Part shown: positions 23,973 through 33,720 of the stretch, in pieces
Layout: every line of letters starts with the position of its first letter
Position numbering within the stretch: position 1 is the stretch's first letter
Assembly: GCA_040768665.1 (NCBI GenBank)
Contig: JAXGMN010000022.1
Span: 1 to 64,000, forward strand
Direction: 5' to 3'
Source of the DNA: JABWBD01 sp040768665
Lineage (GTDB): Bacteria > Planctomycetota > Planctomycetia > Pirellulales > Thermoguttaceae
DNA: 64,000 nucleotides
Made by a program: the position numbers and the translations under genes
Notes under the pieces: model-generated
The model's database searches: none
Seen by the model: the letters and a program-made list of their open reading frames with translations, nothing else
Told to the model about the DNA's origin: nothing

Positions 23973-23995
23973 CACGGCTGAAGAGGAAACATCCT

Positions 23996-25465
23996 ATGAG
24001 TTCCAGGCCGCTGGTCATCGCCTTCGCGCTTGCCGCCACGATTCTTGTGCGCCCCGTGCACGCCGATCAACACCTGGGCAAGCGTCCCAACATTCTCTTC
24101 GCGTTGGCCGATGATTGGGGATGGCCGCACGCCGGGGCGTACGGCGACAAGGTTGTCAAGACGCCCGCGTTCGATCGCATTGCACGGGAGGGCGTTTTGC
24201 TGCGGCACGCTTTCGTTTCCAGCCCATCGTGCACGCCATGCCGCAACTCGATCATAACCGGACAGCAGTTCTACCGTCTCGGTCAAGGCGCCAACCTGTG
24301 GAGTACGCTCGACGTCGAGCATCCCAACTTCCTGTTCCTTCTCCGCGACGCCGGCTACGAAATCGGCCATTGGCGCAAGGCATGGGGGCCCGGCGACTAC
24401 ACGGTCGGCGGCTATCGCGAACACCCCTGCGGCCCGGAGGGCCAATTCGATGACTTCCTGGCCAATCGCGACGAGTCGAAGCCCTTCTGTTTCTGGTTCG
24501 GCACGTCGGACCCTCATCGGCCGTACCAGGAGGGCTCGGGCAGGGAAAGCGGCATTGACGTCGACGCCGTCCATACCCCGCAGTTCTACCCCGAGGTCGA
24601 AACCATCCGCAGCGACGTCGCCGACTACTATTTCGAGGTCGAGCGTTGGAATCGCGACGTTGCCGGCGCGCTGGAACTACTGGAAAAGGCCGGGGAACTC
24701 GAAAACACTCTTGTTGTCATGACGGGCGACCACGGCATGCCGTTTCCGCGATGCAAGGGTAACCTCTACGACTGGGGCGTCCGTGTGCCGGTTGCCATCC
24801 GCTGGGGCAAGGGAATTCCGGCGGGTCGCACACTCACCGACTTCGTCTCCCTTACGGACCTCGCGCCCACGTTCCTCGCCGCCGCCGGGGTCGACGTCCC
24901 CACGGTGATGACCGGCCGCAATTGGTTATCGATCCTCACCTCCGAGCGCGATGGGCGGGTCGATTCGGCCCGCGACGCCGTCGTCGTCGGGCGCGAGCGC
25001 CACGCCCCTGCCCAGGAGATGCCGTCGATGGCGGGCTACCCTGCACGGGCGATCCGCACCGACCGCTGGTTGCTCATTCTCAACCTGAAGCCCGACCGCT
25101 GGCCTGCCGGTGTTCCGGAAGACGCCACGCATCCGATGGGCGTCCACGCGGACTGCGACAACGGCCCGACCAAGTCGTTCTTGATCGAACGCAAGGACGA
25201 CCCGCAGTTGAACAAGTATTACGATCTCTGCTTCGCGAAGCGTCCCGCCATCGAACTGTACGACTGCGAAACGGACCCCGATCAGATCCACAATCTCGCC
25301 GGCGACCCGCAGTACGCCGAGACCGTCGATGCCCTTCGCACACGGCTCGCCGATTACCTGAAGAGGACCGGCGATCCCCGGTTCACCGAGGAGGCGGTCC
25401 AGTTCGACGAATATCCGTATCAAGGCAAATACCTCGATGCTCACCTGAAAAAGCATGGGTATTGA
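23996..25465 (+). CDS. Secreted sulfatase
   Basis: 489 residues from the ATG at 23996, preceded by AGAGGAAA. Signal peptide RPLVIAFALAATILVRPVHA. The sulfatase core is clear: NILFALADDWGWPHAGAYGD (metal Asp pair), SCTPCRNSIITGQ (CxPxR; the first Cys is converted to formylglycine), FWFGTSDPHRPYQEG, VVMTGDHGMPFPRCKGNLYD and CETDPDQIHNLAGDP at the end. Hydrolyses sulfate esters, probably of polysaccharides, outside the cytoplasm. Planctomycetes carry many such enzymes. No anaerobic maturase is nearby. Confidence 0.93.
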   Translation: MSSRPLVIAFALAATILVRPVHADQHLGKRPNILFALADDWGWPHAGAYGDKVVKTPAFDRIAREGVLLRHAFVSSPSCTPCRNSIITGQQFYRLGQGANLWSTLDVEHPNFLFLLRDAGYEIGHWRKAWGPGDYTVGGYREHPCGPEGQFDDFLANRDESKPFCFWFGTSDPHRPYQEGSGRESGIDVDAVHTPQFYPEVETIRSDVADYYFEVERWNRDVAGALELLEKAGELENTLVVMTGDHGMPFPRCKGNLYDWGVRVPVAIRWGKGIPAGRTLTDFVSLTDLAPTFLAAAGVDVPTVMTGRNWLSILTSERDGRVDSARDAVVVGRERHAPAQEMPSMAGYPARAIRTDRWLLILNLKPDRWPAGVPEDATHPMGVHADCDNGPTKSFLIERKDDPQLNKYYDLCFAKRPAIELYDCETDPDQIHNLAGDPQYAETVDALRTRLADYLKRTGDPRFTEEAVQFDEYPYQGKYLDAHLKKHGY

Positions 25466-25643
25466 CCGGCACCGCCGGCGCAGCTCGGTCGGCACTGCGT
25501 GGTTGCTGGCTGGAGAGCATCATTCCCCTGCCGAATGAACCGGCCGGGGCCGCGGGAGAGGGCATGCGGGTGAGTTGCTCGATCACGCGGGATCATTGTC
25601 ATGGACCGGCAGGTCGACGGATCCGACGTCTTACAGGCAGCAG

Positions 25644-26147
25644 TCACCGTGCGGCCCAGAGAAACAGGCCGATCGCCCCCAACACCGCCAGATCCACCAT
25701 GAATGCCACGATGGCGCGCCACTGGCCACTCAGCAGGAGTCCGTGGCGCACGAGCAGCCAGAGGGAATAGAGGCTCAATAGCGGAGGCACGACGGCAATG
25801 CCAATGATCGCCGCCCGCCAAGCGCGAACAAGCGTGGGATCGACGCCGTCGGAATCGTCCTCTTCGTCCTCCACGGAGATCTGGTGATGTGTCACAGCGC
25901 CGAAACGGGTTCCGGCGTCGGCAGGCTCGGCCACCTGGTCCGCGAGAATGGTGCGGGCTTCGTCGGCGTCGGCACTTCGCACCAGCAACTTCACTCCGCC
26001 CAGCGCGGTGCCGTAGTGCCACAGCCACGTCGCTGTTGCCTCCTGGTGCAGCACAGCCGCAATTCCGGTCCCTTCTAGGACACTCCTCGCAATCGCTGCT
26101 TCGTTGGCCGAGCCGAAGCGTGCGACCTCAACGAGCTCGTCGGTCAA
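25644..26147 (-). CDS. DUF2007-domain membrane protein
   Basis: 167 residues. The N-terminal 70 residues match DUF2007 signal-transducing domains: LVEVARFGSANEAAIARSVL, EGTGIAAVLHQEA, GGVKLLVRSADADEARTIL. An acidic linker (SVEDEEDDSDGVDP) leads to two predicted membrane helices (IIGIAVVPPLLSLYSLWLLV and VAFMVDLAVLGAIGLFLWAA). The role is unknown; the domain is thought to bind small ligands or proteins. Confidence 0.82.
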   Translation of the reverse strand: MTDELVEVARFGSANEAAIARSVLEGTGIAAVLHQEATATWLWHYGTALGGVKLLVRSADADEARTILADQVAEPADAGTRFGAVTHHQISVEDEEDDSDGVDPTLVRAWRAAIIGIAVVPPLLSLYSLWLLVRHGLLLSGQWRAIVAFMVDLAVLGAIGLFLWAAR

Positions 26148-26654
26148 TTTTCATGCCTCCGCCAATTGGTTGTTGCATAAGGCAAGCTGCAGATGAGAGC
26201 TTACCGGGCTGATGGGAAAACCGTACGGAAAACTTCTGGGGGCGAAGGAGCCAAGCCCCTTTCCCATACTGTTGCATGCGCGACTTTCCTGAATCGATCC
26301 CCTGCCGGGCACAGGCTCAATCCGGTCTTGGACCCACCCGCGATTGTAGCACGGAGATACCACGCCAGCCAGTAGACGCGACCCGCCTAGTTGGGCAACG
26401 CCACCTTGTGGACGATATGGGACACAAGTACTTACGCTATCAAAGGTTATCCCCACCCGGCCCTGTACCGGTCGCAAGAAAGTCTGGAAACGAAAGGGAG
26501 GTGCCGCGTTGTAGTCGCCAAACCTTCCTTCCACCTGCACAGGGCCGGGTGGGGCTGAGTGGAAGCGGCGCTGTTCTGGCATAGAAACTGCTCAGGTAGA
26601 TGGGACGAACTGCCAACTTCGAACCACCGGCCAACTACAGAGAGTTTACTTTCT
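26148..26654. other. Intergenic region with a hairpin repeat
   Basis: 507 bp without a supported gene, between divergent genes. Its only clear structure is the inverted repeat at 26451-26554. No promoter stands out. Confidence 0.5.
26451..26554. repeat. Inverted repeat with 16-bp arms
   Basis: CCCCACCCGGCCCTGT (26451-26466) pairs with ACAGGGCCGGGTGGGG (26539-26554) around a 72-base centre that itself contains the pairable stretches GTCTGGAAACG and CCAAACCTTCC. It looks like a MITE- or REP-type intergenic element. Confidence 0.7.
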
Positions 26655-27803
26655 ATGGCGAATCAGCATCCGTATCGAATCGGCATCTCAGGGTCCTACG
26701 GAGGCATGAATCTCGGCGACGAGGCCATCCTTGAGGCGATTGCCAGGCAACTTTACCAATCCGTGCCCGCCGAAATCACCGTGTTCACGTTCGACTGCGA
26801 CGACACGCTCCGCCGCCACGGGGTCGAGCGCGCGGTCGCCGCTCGCGAACTGACTCGCGACGAAGCGCGAGCCGAGATCGAGAAGCTCGATCTGTTGATC
26901 CTTGGCGGCGGAGGCATCCTCTACGACCGCGACGTGGAGGTCTATCTCCGTGAGGTCGCGTTGGCGAATGAAGTGGGGGTGCCGGTCGTCGTTTACGCGG
27001 TTAGCGCAGGCCCTCTCAAAGAACCGGGTAGTCGCGAACTGGTGGTCAAACACCTCACGCCTGCCGCGGTAGTAACCGTTCGCGACCGCGAGGCGATGAA
27101 ACTGCTCGAGGAGGTGGGGATTGAGCGCGAGATCGTACTGACGGCGGATCCGGCCCTTTTGCTTCAGCCGCAACCACTGCCCCCCGATACACACAAACGG
27201 GAAGGGCTGGATACGGCGCGCCGTCTTGTCGGTTTCTCGGTCCGCGAGCCCGGTCCGGCGGCGCCGGACATCGAAATCGAGCATTACCACGCCCTTTTGG
27301 CCAATACGGCGGACTTCATGGTCGCCCGTCTCGATGCCCAGATCGTCTTCGTCCCGATGGAACAGAAGAAGCAGGACGTGCAGCACAGTCACGCGGTCGT
27401 CGCACGCATGCAGCACGCCCAGCATGCCACGGTCTTGAAAGGAGAGTATACTTCCCCGCAGTTGTTGTCGCTCGTCCGTCATTTTCAGTTCTCCGTCGGG
27501 ATGCGGCTTCACTTCCTGATCTTCTCTGCGATCGAGGGAGTGCCGTTCGTCGCTCTCCCCTATGCATCGAAGGTAGAAGGCTTCTTGCGCGACATGGACA
27601 TGCCCACGCCTCCGATGAAGGACGTGACCACGGGCGGCCTGATCGCCTACGTCGATCGCTGTTGGGACATGCAGGACGATATTCGCCAACGGATCGCCGA
27701 CCGTCTTCCCGACCTTCGGGACCGGGCCCTGGAAACAAACCGGATCACGGTCAAGGTCCTCTCCGAACTTCCGATTCGCTCGGGGGGCCGCAAAGGAGCC
27801 TAA
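26655..27803 (+). CDS. csaB: CsaB-type polysaccharide pyruvyl transferase
   Basis: 382 residues from the ATG at 26655. RIGISGSYGGMNLGDEAILE is the conserved N-terminus, followed by LLILGGGGILYDRDVE, PVVVYAVSAGPL, EIVLTADPALLL and FSVGMRLHFLIFSAIEGVPFVALPYASKVEGF. CsaB adds ketal-linked pyruvate to a peptidoglycan-linked polymer that anchors S-layer homology domains. In planctomycetes the acceptor is not known. The neighbour, 5 bp downstream, is an FAD oxidoreductase. Confidence 0.88.
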   Translation: MANQHPYRIGISGSYGGMNLGDEAILEAIARQLYQSVPAEITVFTFDCDDTLRRHGVERAVAARELTRDEARAEIEKLDLLILGGGGILYDRDVEVYLREVALANEVGVPVVVYAVSAGPLKEPGSRELVVKHLTPAAVVTVRDREAMKLLEEVGIEREIVLTADPALLLQPQPLPPDTHKREGLDTARRLVGFSVREPGPAAPDIEIEHYHALLANTADFMVARLDAQIVFVPMEQKKQDVQHSHAVVARMQHAQHATVLKGEYTSPQLLSLVRHFQFSVGMRLHFLIFSAIEGVPFVALPYASKVEGFLRDMDMPTPPMKDVTTGGLIAYVDRCWDMQDDIRQRIADRLPDLRDRALETNRITVKVLSELPIRSGGRKGA

Positions 27804-27808
27804 TCTCC

Positions 27809-29233
27809 ATGCCGCCGCTGCGACAGCCCGACGATTTTCGCACCCTGACGCTCCCGCCTCGCAAGGCAACCGTGGCGGCAGAGACCGACGTGCTTGTGGT
27901 CGGCGGGGGACCGGCGGGGCTGGGCGCCGCCTTCGGCGCGGCCACGGCCGGCGCCCGCGTGATCCTCGCCGAGCGCTATGGCTTTCTCGGCGGCAATGCC
28001 ACGGCGGCGCTGGTGATGCCGCTGATGTCGTTCCACACGCAGAGAAGCGACCTCCGCTCCGGCGCGGCAAAACTCATGCCGGCCGACCACGGTCCCGGAG
28101 AGCCGGTGATCGGCGGCGCGCTGCAGGTTTTGCTCGAGCGGCTCGTCAAAGCCGGAGGCGCCGTTGCTCCCTCCCTCGCCACCGGCTACGTCGTCCCGTT
28201 CGATCCCGAGGTGTTCAAAGCCGTGGCCTTCGATCTGCTCGACGACCTGGGCGTCCAGTACCTGCTGCACGCGCTGGCCGGCGACGTCGTGGGATCGCCG
28301 GAGGTCCGCGGAGTCGTCTTCGAAACGAAATCCGGACCGCTGGTCGTCTATGCTAGAACCGTCGTAGACTGCACCGGCGACGGCGATATCGCCGCCCGCG
28401 CCGGCGCGCCGTTCGAAATCGGCCGGGAGCAAGACGGGCTGGTGCAACCGATGACGCTGATGTTCCGCATGGTCGATTTCCGGCCTGAGCTGTTCGATCG
28501 CTATGTCGAAGAGCATCCCGACCAATGGCGCGGCGTGCATGGCCTTTGGGACCTCATTCGACGGGCGGTGGCGGCGGGCGAACTCGATCTCGCCCGCGAG
28601 GACATTCTCTTTTTCGGCACGCCGCATGAACACGAAGTCAGTGTCAACAGCACGCGGGTCACGCGCGTGCTGGGCACCAACGTCTGGGATCTGAGCTACG
28701 CCGAGTGGGAAGGACGCCGCCAGATGCGCCAAATCGCCGCGTTTCTCCGCCGCTACGTGCCCGGTTTTGAACAAGCCTACGCGGCCCAAAGCGGCACCCA
28801 CGTCGGCGTTCGCGAAACCCGGAGAATCACCGGCGAGTACCACTTGACTGCCGCCGACCTGTTCAGTGCCCGCCGGTTCTCCGACGTGATTGCCCGCGGC
28901 TCCTACCCCGTCGATATCCATAACCCGTCCGGAAAAGGCACGCTCCTGAAGCGGCTCCCGCCCGGCGAGGCCTACGACATCCCTTTGCGGGCCCTGATGC
29001 CGCAGCGAGTCGATCAGCTTCTCGTTGCCGGCCGCTGCATTTCAGGCACCCATGAGGCCCATTCGTCGTACCGCGTCATGCCCGTCTCGATGGCCACGGG
29101 CCACGCCGCCGGCGTCTGTGCAGCCCTCGCCGCGGCAAGCGCGAAGCCCCCGCGCGACGTCCCGGTGCGCGACGTCCAGGAGGAACTCCTGCGCCAGGGC
29201 GCGAATCTGGGTGAAAGCAGCGCCAAGGAGTGA
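27809..29233 (+). CDS. FAD-dependent oxidoreductase (FAD_oxidored family)
   Basis: 474 residues from the ATG at 27809, with AAAGGAG upstream. DVLVVGGGPAGLGAAFGAATAGARVILAER is the dinucleotide-binding fold (GxGxxG), with FLGGNATAALVMPLMSF, ARTVVDCTGDGDIAARAGAPFEIG, and RALMPQRVDQLLVAGRCISG near the C-terminus. This is the family common in planctomycetes and other heterotrophs, often near sugar catabolism genes, with unknown substrate. It begins 5 bp after csaB, so the two are co-transcribed. Confidence 0.87.
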   Translation: MPPLRQPDDFRTLTLPPRKATVAAETDVLVVGGGPAGLGAAFGAATAGARVILAERYGFLGGNATAALVMPLMSFHTQRSDLRSGAAKLMPADHGPGEPVIGGALQVLLERLVKAGGAVAPSLATGYVVPFDPEVFKAVAFDLLDDLGVQYLLHALAGDVVGSPEVRGVVFETKSGPLVVYARTVVDCTGDGDIAARAGAPFEIGREQDGLVQPMTLMFRMVDFRPELFDRYVEEHPDQWRGVHGLWDLIRRAVAAGELDLAREDILFFGTPHEHEVSVNSTRVTRVLGTNVWDLSYAEWEGRRQMRQIAAFLRRYVPGFEQAYAAQSGTHVGVRETRRITGEYHLTAADLFSARRFSDVIARGSYPVDIHNPSGKGTLLKRLPPGEAYDIPLRALMPQRVDQLLVAGRCISGTHEAHSSYRVMPVSMATGHAAGVCAALAAASAKPPRDVPVRDVQEELLRQGANLGESSAKE

Positions 29234-29466
29234 TCGCAAACCGGAGTTGAAACGGGGACTGGCTCCGAGAGGAGTTTTCGAGGTAATCGTTTACACCGAC
29301 GGTCGGGGACTATTGCGGATTTCGCTGGGCGGCACCGCGCTCAGCACCCCGACTGACAATTAATTCACGTCGCCGCACGATTGCGGCATGCCGGCTTGAT
29401 CCCGGCGAATCGATGTTGAGGACCGGTTGTATCAACCTGACCTGGCGGCGCAGAAATCCTCGACTC
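29234..29466. repeat. Intergenic region carrying a dispersed repeat fragment
   Basis: 233 bp between convergent genes. GGGGACTGGCTCCGAG near 29253 repeats the inner part of the inverted repeat at 5677-5880. Nothing else is recognised. Confidence 0.5.
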
Positions 29467-30273
29467 TCACAACTTCGCGTTCATCGCCCGCTCGACCACA
29501 TCCCGGTCGAAGTAGTTGATCGCCATCCCCGCGTCGACGACGATTCGCTGCGCATTGATCCCGCTCGACCGTGGACTGAGCAGGAACGCAGCCACGTTGG
29601 CCGCCTCCTCGGTCCGGACCGCTTCCTTCCGGGGAATCACCTGCTCGGCATACAGATACGCGTCGACATAACCCGGAATGCCCGCCGAGGCGGACGTCTT
29701 GAGCAACCCCGGCGCGACGGCGTTGAAGCGAATTTTCGAGAACCGGCTGAAAGACTTCGCGAGAAACACCAGCGCCGAGTCCAGCGCGGCCTTGATCGGG
29801 GCCATGTAGCCGTAGCTCTCGCTGGCCATGGTGGTCGTCGAAATGGAAATCGTGACGACCGAAGCCTCGGCATCCAACAGGTCGGCAAAGGCCCGGCTCA
29901 GCGCGATCAGCGAATAGCACGAGATGTCCACCGCCTGCAGGAAAGCCTGTTTGGGCGTTTCATGAAACGGCTTGACACCGCTCGAATAGTCGGCAAACGC
30001 CAGCGAGTGAACCAGCCCATGAAACCGGTCGTGGCGGCGGCCGATCTCTTCGCGAAGCCGGGCGATCTGGTCCTCCGACTCGACGTCGCAGGTGAAGATC
30101 TCCGCATCGCCGAGAAGTTTGCCGACGTTCTGCCGAACCGCCTCGTTCTGCACCACGTAAACGCACTCCGCCCCGGCCTCCGCCAGCACGCGTGCGATAT
30201 GGTACGCGACACTCTTGCGGTTCGCGACCCCGAACAACAGGATCTTCTTGCCGGAAAGTTGAAGGAAATCCAT
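29467..30273 (-). CDS. fabI: Enoyl-ACP reductase (FabI-like)
   Basis: 268 residues from the ATG at 30273. Short-chain dehydrogenase of the FabI type: KILLFGVANRKSVAYHIARVL (the FabI GxxxxxSxA nucleotide site), FTCDVESEDQIARL, GLVHSLAFADY, and the catalytic SYGYMAPIKAALDSA (Y-x6-K). The C-terminal PGLLKTSASAGIPGY and RIVVDAGMAINYF fit FabI. Reduces enoyl-ACP with NAD(P)H in fatty-acid elongation. It is the last gene of a seven-gene minus-strand cluster and is likely a pathway-specific paralogue. Confidence 0.88.
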   Translation of the reverse strand: MDFLQLSGKKILLFGVANRKSVAYHIARVLAEAGAECVYVVQNEAVRQNVGKLLGDAEIFTCDVESEDQIARLREEIGRRHDRFHGLVHSLAFADYSSGVKPFHETPKQAFLQAVDISCYSLIALSRAFADLLDAEASVVTISISTTTMASESYGYMAPIKAALDSALVFLAKSFSRFSKIRFNAVAPGLLKTSASAGIPGYVDAYLYAEQVIPRKEAVRTEEAANVAAFLLSPRSSGINAQRIVVDAGMAINYFDRDVVERAMNAKL

Positions 30274-30293
30274 GGAAACAATACCCTCGATCG

Positions 30294-30722
30294 CTACGCC
30301 TTTTCCGCCGCCGTGCAGGCGAACTCGAAGCGGACGGCCGTCTTGCCGTCGACGGTCACCTTGGCCAGAAGGAAGAAGGCGTCGGCCAGCCGCTCGGTAA
30401 GCGATACCTCCATCCGAAGCGTCTCGCGGGGGCGCACCATTCGCTTGAAACGAACGTCGTTCATCCGTGTGGCGACCGGAACCTTGCCTTCCATGCCGGC
30501 CAGATGGCGCGACAGGAGTATGGCCCCGCACTGCATGGCCGCTTCGCACAACAAAACGCCCGGGACCAGCGGATAGCCCGGATAGTGGCCCGCAAAGAAC
30601 TCCTCCCGGCCGGAAAACGCCTTCGTGCACACGATCCGGTCGTCGGTCCACTCGAGGATCTCGTCGACCAGCAGGAATGGCTCGCGGTGCGGAATGGCAT
30701 CGTGGATTTGCTGGAGTGTCAT
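30294..30722 (-). CDS. FabZ/FabA-like 3-hydroxyacyl-ACP dehydratase
   Basis: 142 residues. A hot-dog fold protein: IPHREPFLLVDEILEW at the start, then the active-site segment FFAGHYPGYPLVPGVLLCEAAMQ, with the catalytic His, and VRFKRMVRPRETLRMEVSL. It dehydrates 3-hydroxyacyl-ACP to enoyl-ACP, the step before the FabI-like enzyme, whose gene starts 20 bp downstream. Length is typical of FabZ. Confidence 0.88.
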   Translation of the reverse strand: MTLQQIHDAIPHREPFLLVDEILEWTDDRIVCTKAFSGREEFFAGHYPGYPLVPGVLLCEAAMQCGAILLSRHLAGMEGKVPVATRMNDVRFKRMVRPRETLRMEVSLTERLADAFFLLAKVTVDGKTAVRFEFACTAAEKA

Positions 30723-30763
30723 TCTAGTCCTGCTATCTCCAAGACCTCAGCGACGGGCAGCTC

Positions 30764-32218
30764 TCAGGCTTCCGGTTGGCTGCACGACGTTTCCCGGGAA
30801 GCGTTGTTCATCAGGAAGGAATCGACGTCGTTGGCAACGATTACGCCGTAGTTCAGCGCACCCAGCCAGCCCGACATGATAATCCCGACGCTCCCGGCGT
30901 GGTAGAGCCCGGCGATCTGTTCGGGCAGCTCGCGACTGACGGCAAGGCCCTCGAACTTCGTGCCGAAGCTCGCCCCGGCGAGATGCTTCGTGTATCGTTT
31001 GAACGTCCGCGGCGTGGCACAGTCGACCGTGTCGATCTTCTCGCGAATCCCCGGTACGTACTTTTCGGCGGCATCCAGGGTGTCTTCGATCAATTTCCGC
31101 TTGCTTGTTTCGTATTCTTCGGGCGGCAGGGCGGCCCAATCGTCGTAGTTGGCGTTGGTGCTCGAGACGATGAAATAGCGGTCGCGGCCGGGGCGGGTCC
31201 GCGGATAGTAGAACGAATACGTGCGGCTGGTGACGTTGCGGCTCAGCAGCAGGTCGGTGCGGAAACAATCCGCCGTGGAACTGAACAGCAGATCCCCGCA
31301 GGTCTCCTCACCGACGACTTCGCCCGGCTTCAACGCCATGTAAACCTGCGTGCTCGAATTGTTCAGTCGAACCGCGCGGGCCTGCTCGACAAAAGAGGGG
31401 TCGAAATGCTCCTCCCCGACCATTCCGAACACGGTACCCTTCAGGTTCCCGTTCGAGACCACCGCACGGGCCTTGATGCGGCGCCCGTTGCTCCACACCG
31501 CCCGAACCCGGCCTCCCTCGACCTCGATCCTGCCTGCGTCGCACCGAATACGAACGTCCACCCCGTTGGACCGCAGTTCCTTCTCCATCAGGCCGATGAG
31601 CCGGTCCGTTCCTCCCTCGAAGGTGAAGACCCCCTTCGACATGAAGTTGGAAAACACGATCCCGTACGTCAACGCCGGATCCTCGAGCGTCGAGCCGTTG
31701 GCGTAGGTAATCGGCTCCATCAGCAGCCGGACCACGTCGTCGCGACCGGGGAAGAAACGATCGAACAATTGCTTCGTCGTCGTCGCCTGCTCGTCGAAGA
31801 AGTTCATGTTGCGGGCCGTGTCGAAGAACTCCGCCACGGTCCCCGTTGGAATGCCGAACCGGCCGCTCAATAGCCGCGTGAAATCCTCCCGGTCATACGT
31901 GGTGACCAGCGAGAACATTGGGTTGTCGAATCGGATGTTCTTGAGTTGGACGATCGAGTCGGCGACCTCGCGGCTCCAGTAGCGGCGGCAACTCTTGACC
32001 ATGCCATACGGAAAACCATGGAGCGAGACGTCGAAAATGTGGCCGCCGGGCCGCCGAAACCACGTGGCCAGCCCCCCGAGCTTATAGTGCTGCTCCAGCA
32101 ACAGAACGCGGTGCCCGGCGCGGGCGAGCGTATTCGCCGCCGTCATGCCCCCTAGGCCGGAGCCAATCACGACAACGTCGTAGCAGTCACGGGCGCCCTG
32201 GAGAAAGTCGCGTGGCAT
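30764..32218 (-). CDS. CrtI-like FAD-dependent oxidoreductase, first
   Basis: 484 residues. YDVVVIGSGLGGMTAANTLARAGHRVLLLEQ is the FAD-binding fold of phytoene desaturase/carotenoid isomerase (CrtI/CrtISO) proteins. Also seen are FDVSLHGFPYGMVKSC, FEGGTDRLIGLMEKELRSNG and AGLYHAGSVGIIMSGWLGALNYG. It may desaturate, isomerise or saturate a polyene chain. It is encoded 3 bp from the second CrtI-like gene and in the same operon as ketoacyl synthase, ACP and FabZ. That context points to an acyl chain as substrate rather than a classical carotenoid; this is inference. Confidence 0.82.
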   Translation of the reverse strand: MPRDFLQGARDCYDVVVIGSGLGGMTAANTLARAGHRVLLLEQHYKLGGLATWFRRPGGHIFDVSLHGFPYGMVKSCRRYWSREVADSIVQLKNIRFDNPMFSLVTTYDREDFTRLLSGRFGIPTGTVAEFFDTARNMNFFDEQATTTKQLFDRFFPGRDDVVRLLMEPITYANGSTLEDPALTYGIVFSNFMSKGVFTFEGGTDRLIGLMEKELRSNGVDVRIRCDAGRIEVEGGRVRAVWSNGRRIKARAVVSNGNLKGTVFGMVGEEHFDPSFVEQARAVRLNNSSTQVYMALKPGEVVGEETCGDLLFSSTADCFRTDLLLSRNVTSRTYSFYYPRTRPGRDRYFIVSSTNANYDDWAALPPEEYETSKRKLIEDTLDAAEKYVPGIREKIDTVDCATPRTFKRYTKHLAGASFGTKFEGLAVSRELPEQIAGLYHAGSVGIIMSGWLGALNYGVIVANDVDSFLMNNASRETSCSQPEA

Positions 32219-32221
32219 GAA

Positions 32222-33595
32222 TCACTTCAACAAGTACTTGTTGGCGATGGTGATGCCGCTGATGATCGCTCCGACGATCCCCACCAGCCCCTGGTCGGTG
32301 CCGCAGACAAAGAGGTTCTCCAGGGGGGTCGTGCCATCGTAACGTTTCACCGCCGCGCCGTAGACCGCACCTTTTTCATGCCCCGTGTACCGCCGGATCG
32401 TCGTCGGGGTGAACATGTCGGTGTCGATGACCGAACTGCGGAAGTCGGGCATGAAACGCACGGCGGAAGCAGCCAGCCTGTCGTACCAGCGGAGCTTTTC
32501 CAGGCGGTACGTCGGTTCATCCAACGCTGCCCAGCGGTCGTAATTGGCAAGGGCCGTGATCCGCACCACGCCTTCCTCCAGCGGTTCCTCATAGATGTAG
32601 TTGTTCGGCGACGCGATCACGCCGCTGCGGACGTCGGCCAGGTCGTCCGGCTTCTCGTAGTGAAATACCTCGGAATCGTTGAAGAAGATGATCGTGCGGT
32701 CGCAGCCGATCTGTCGAGGCTCGGCGTCGAGAATCGAGATCGATTCAATGAACGACAGTTCGCCGGGCGGGTGCGTCTCCGCTGCCGATTCGTCGCGGCA
32801 CAAGCGCATCGTCTCGCGCCAACCGGCCGACGAAAGGACGTGCCGGGCTTCCAGTTCGGTGCCGTTGTCGAGGATTACCGACCGGACCTGGCCGCCCTTG
32901 ACCCCGAAGCGGGCCACCCCGGATCGCAACTTGATCTCACCGCCCAACTCCTTGTACTTGCGCACCAGCTTCTTGAGAATCAGCCGCACGCCCGAAAACG
33001 GCCGGGCCAATCCCTCGAAAAAAATCGAGCGAAACAAGATGGAGAACTGCGCAAAATCCATGTCGCGCTGCCGCGGGCTGCCGTAGTAGAGAATGGGGCA
33101 GAAGATCATCTCGACCAGCAGCGGATCGGTAACGATGCCCTCGACAACCTCGCGGGCCGACTGTTCCGATCCGGATGCTCCCAACTGATCGTAGTCCATC
33201 AATCGCGCTAGAAGACGCTCGAAATTGTCCTTTTGAGCCGGAAAACGACGGTGGACTTCGCTGCGGAACAGTTCAAAGTCGTTGCTGAACTCCAGCGAGA
33301 CTCCCGGGAAAGCGATCGTCGAGCCGAGTTGCGGCACCAGCCCGAGTTCATCCCACGTGAGCCGAAGCTGGCGAAGAAGCCGTGAAAGAGGACCCCGGCG
33401 GGCCCCCTTGGGCGCGTAGTTGGTCACCGCGTGCAGGCCGACGTCGAAATTGCGGCCGTTCATCCGATAAAAGGAATTCAGCCCGCCGATCGTCGTATGA
33501 CGCTCCAGGATGCAGACCTTCTGGCCGAAATGGGCCAGACGCACCCCGGCCGCCAGTCCCGACATGCCGGCGCCGATAATAATCGTGTCGTACAT
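32222..33595 (-). CDS. CrtI-like FAD-dependent oxidoreductase, second
   Basis: 457 residues. YDTIIIGAGMSGLAAGVRLAHFGQKVCILERH gives the FAD fold, followed by GGLNSFYRMNGRNFDVGLHAVTNY, GVRLILKKLVRKYKELGGEI and LENLFVCGTDQGLVGIVGAIISG at the C-terminus. It is a diverged partner of the gene just downstream (30764-32218). The pair probably acts jointly, as in pathways where two CrtI-type enzymes process one acyl or polyene substrate. No carotenoid backbone genes (crtB) are in the window. Confidence 0.82.
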   Translation of the reverse strand: MYDTIIIGAGMSGLAAGVRLAHFGQKVCILERHTTIGGLNSFYRMNGRNFDVGLHAVTNYAPKGARRGPLSRLLRQLRLTWDELGLVPQLGSTIAFPGVSLEFSNDFELFRSEVHRRFPAQKDNFERLLARLMDYDQLGASGSEQSAREVVEGIVTDPLLVEMIFCPILYYGSPRQRDMDFAQFSILFRSIFFEGLARPFSGVRLILKKLVRKYKELGGEIKLRSGVARFGVKGGQVRSVILDNGTELEARHVLSSAGWRETMRLCRDESAAETHPPGELSFIESISILDAEPRQIGCDRTIIFFNDSEVFHYEKPDDLADVRSGVIASPNNYIYEEPLEEGVVRITALANYDRWAALDEPTYRLEKLRWYDRLAASAVRFMPDFRSSVIDTDMFTPTTIRRYTGHEKGAVYGAAVKRYDGTTPLENLFVCGTDQGLVGIVGAIISGITIANKYLLK

Positions 33596-33720
33596 GAAAT
33601 CGTCGGACTCGTGACGAGGCGGGGGAAAGATCCTGGAAACTACTTCTTAGTACTTAGAACTTAGAACTTAGGAATCAGTCATCACCCGCAACGTAAGCTC
33701 TAAGAACTAAGATCTCCATC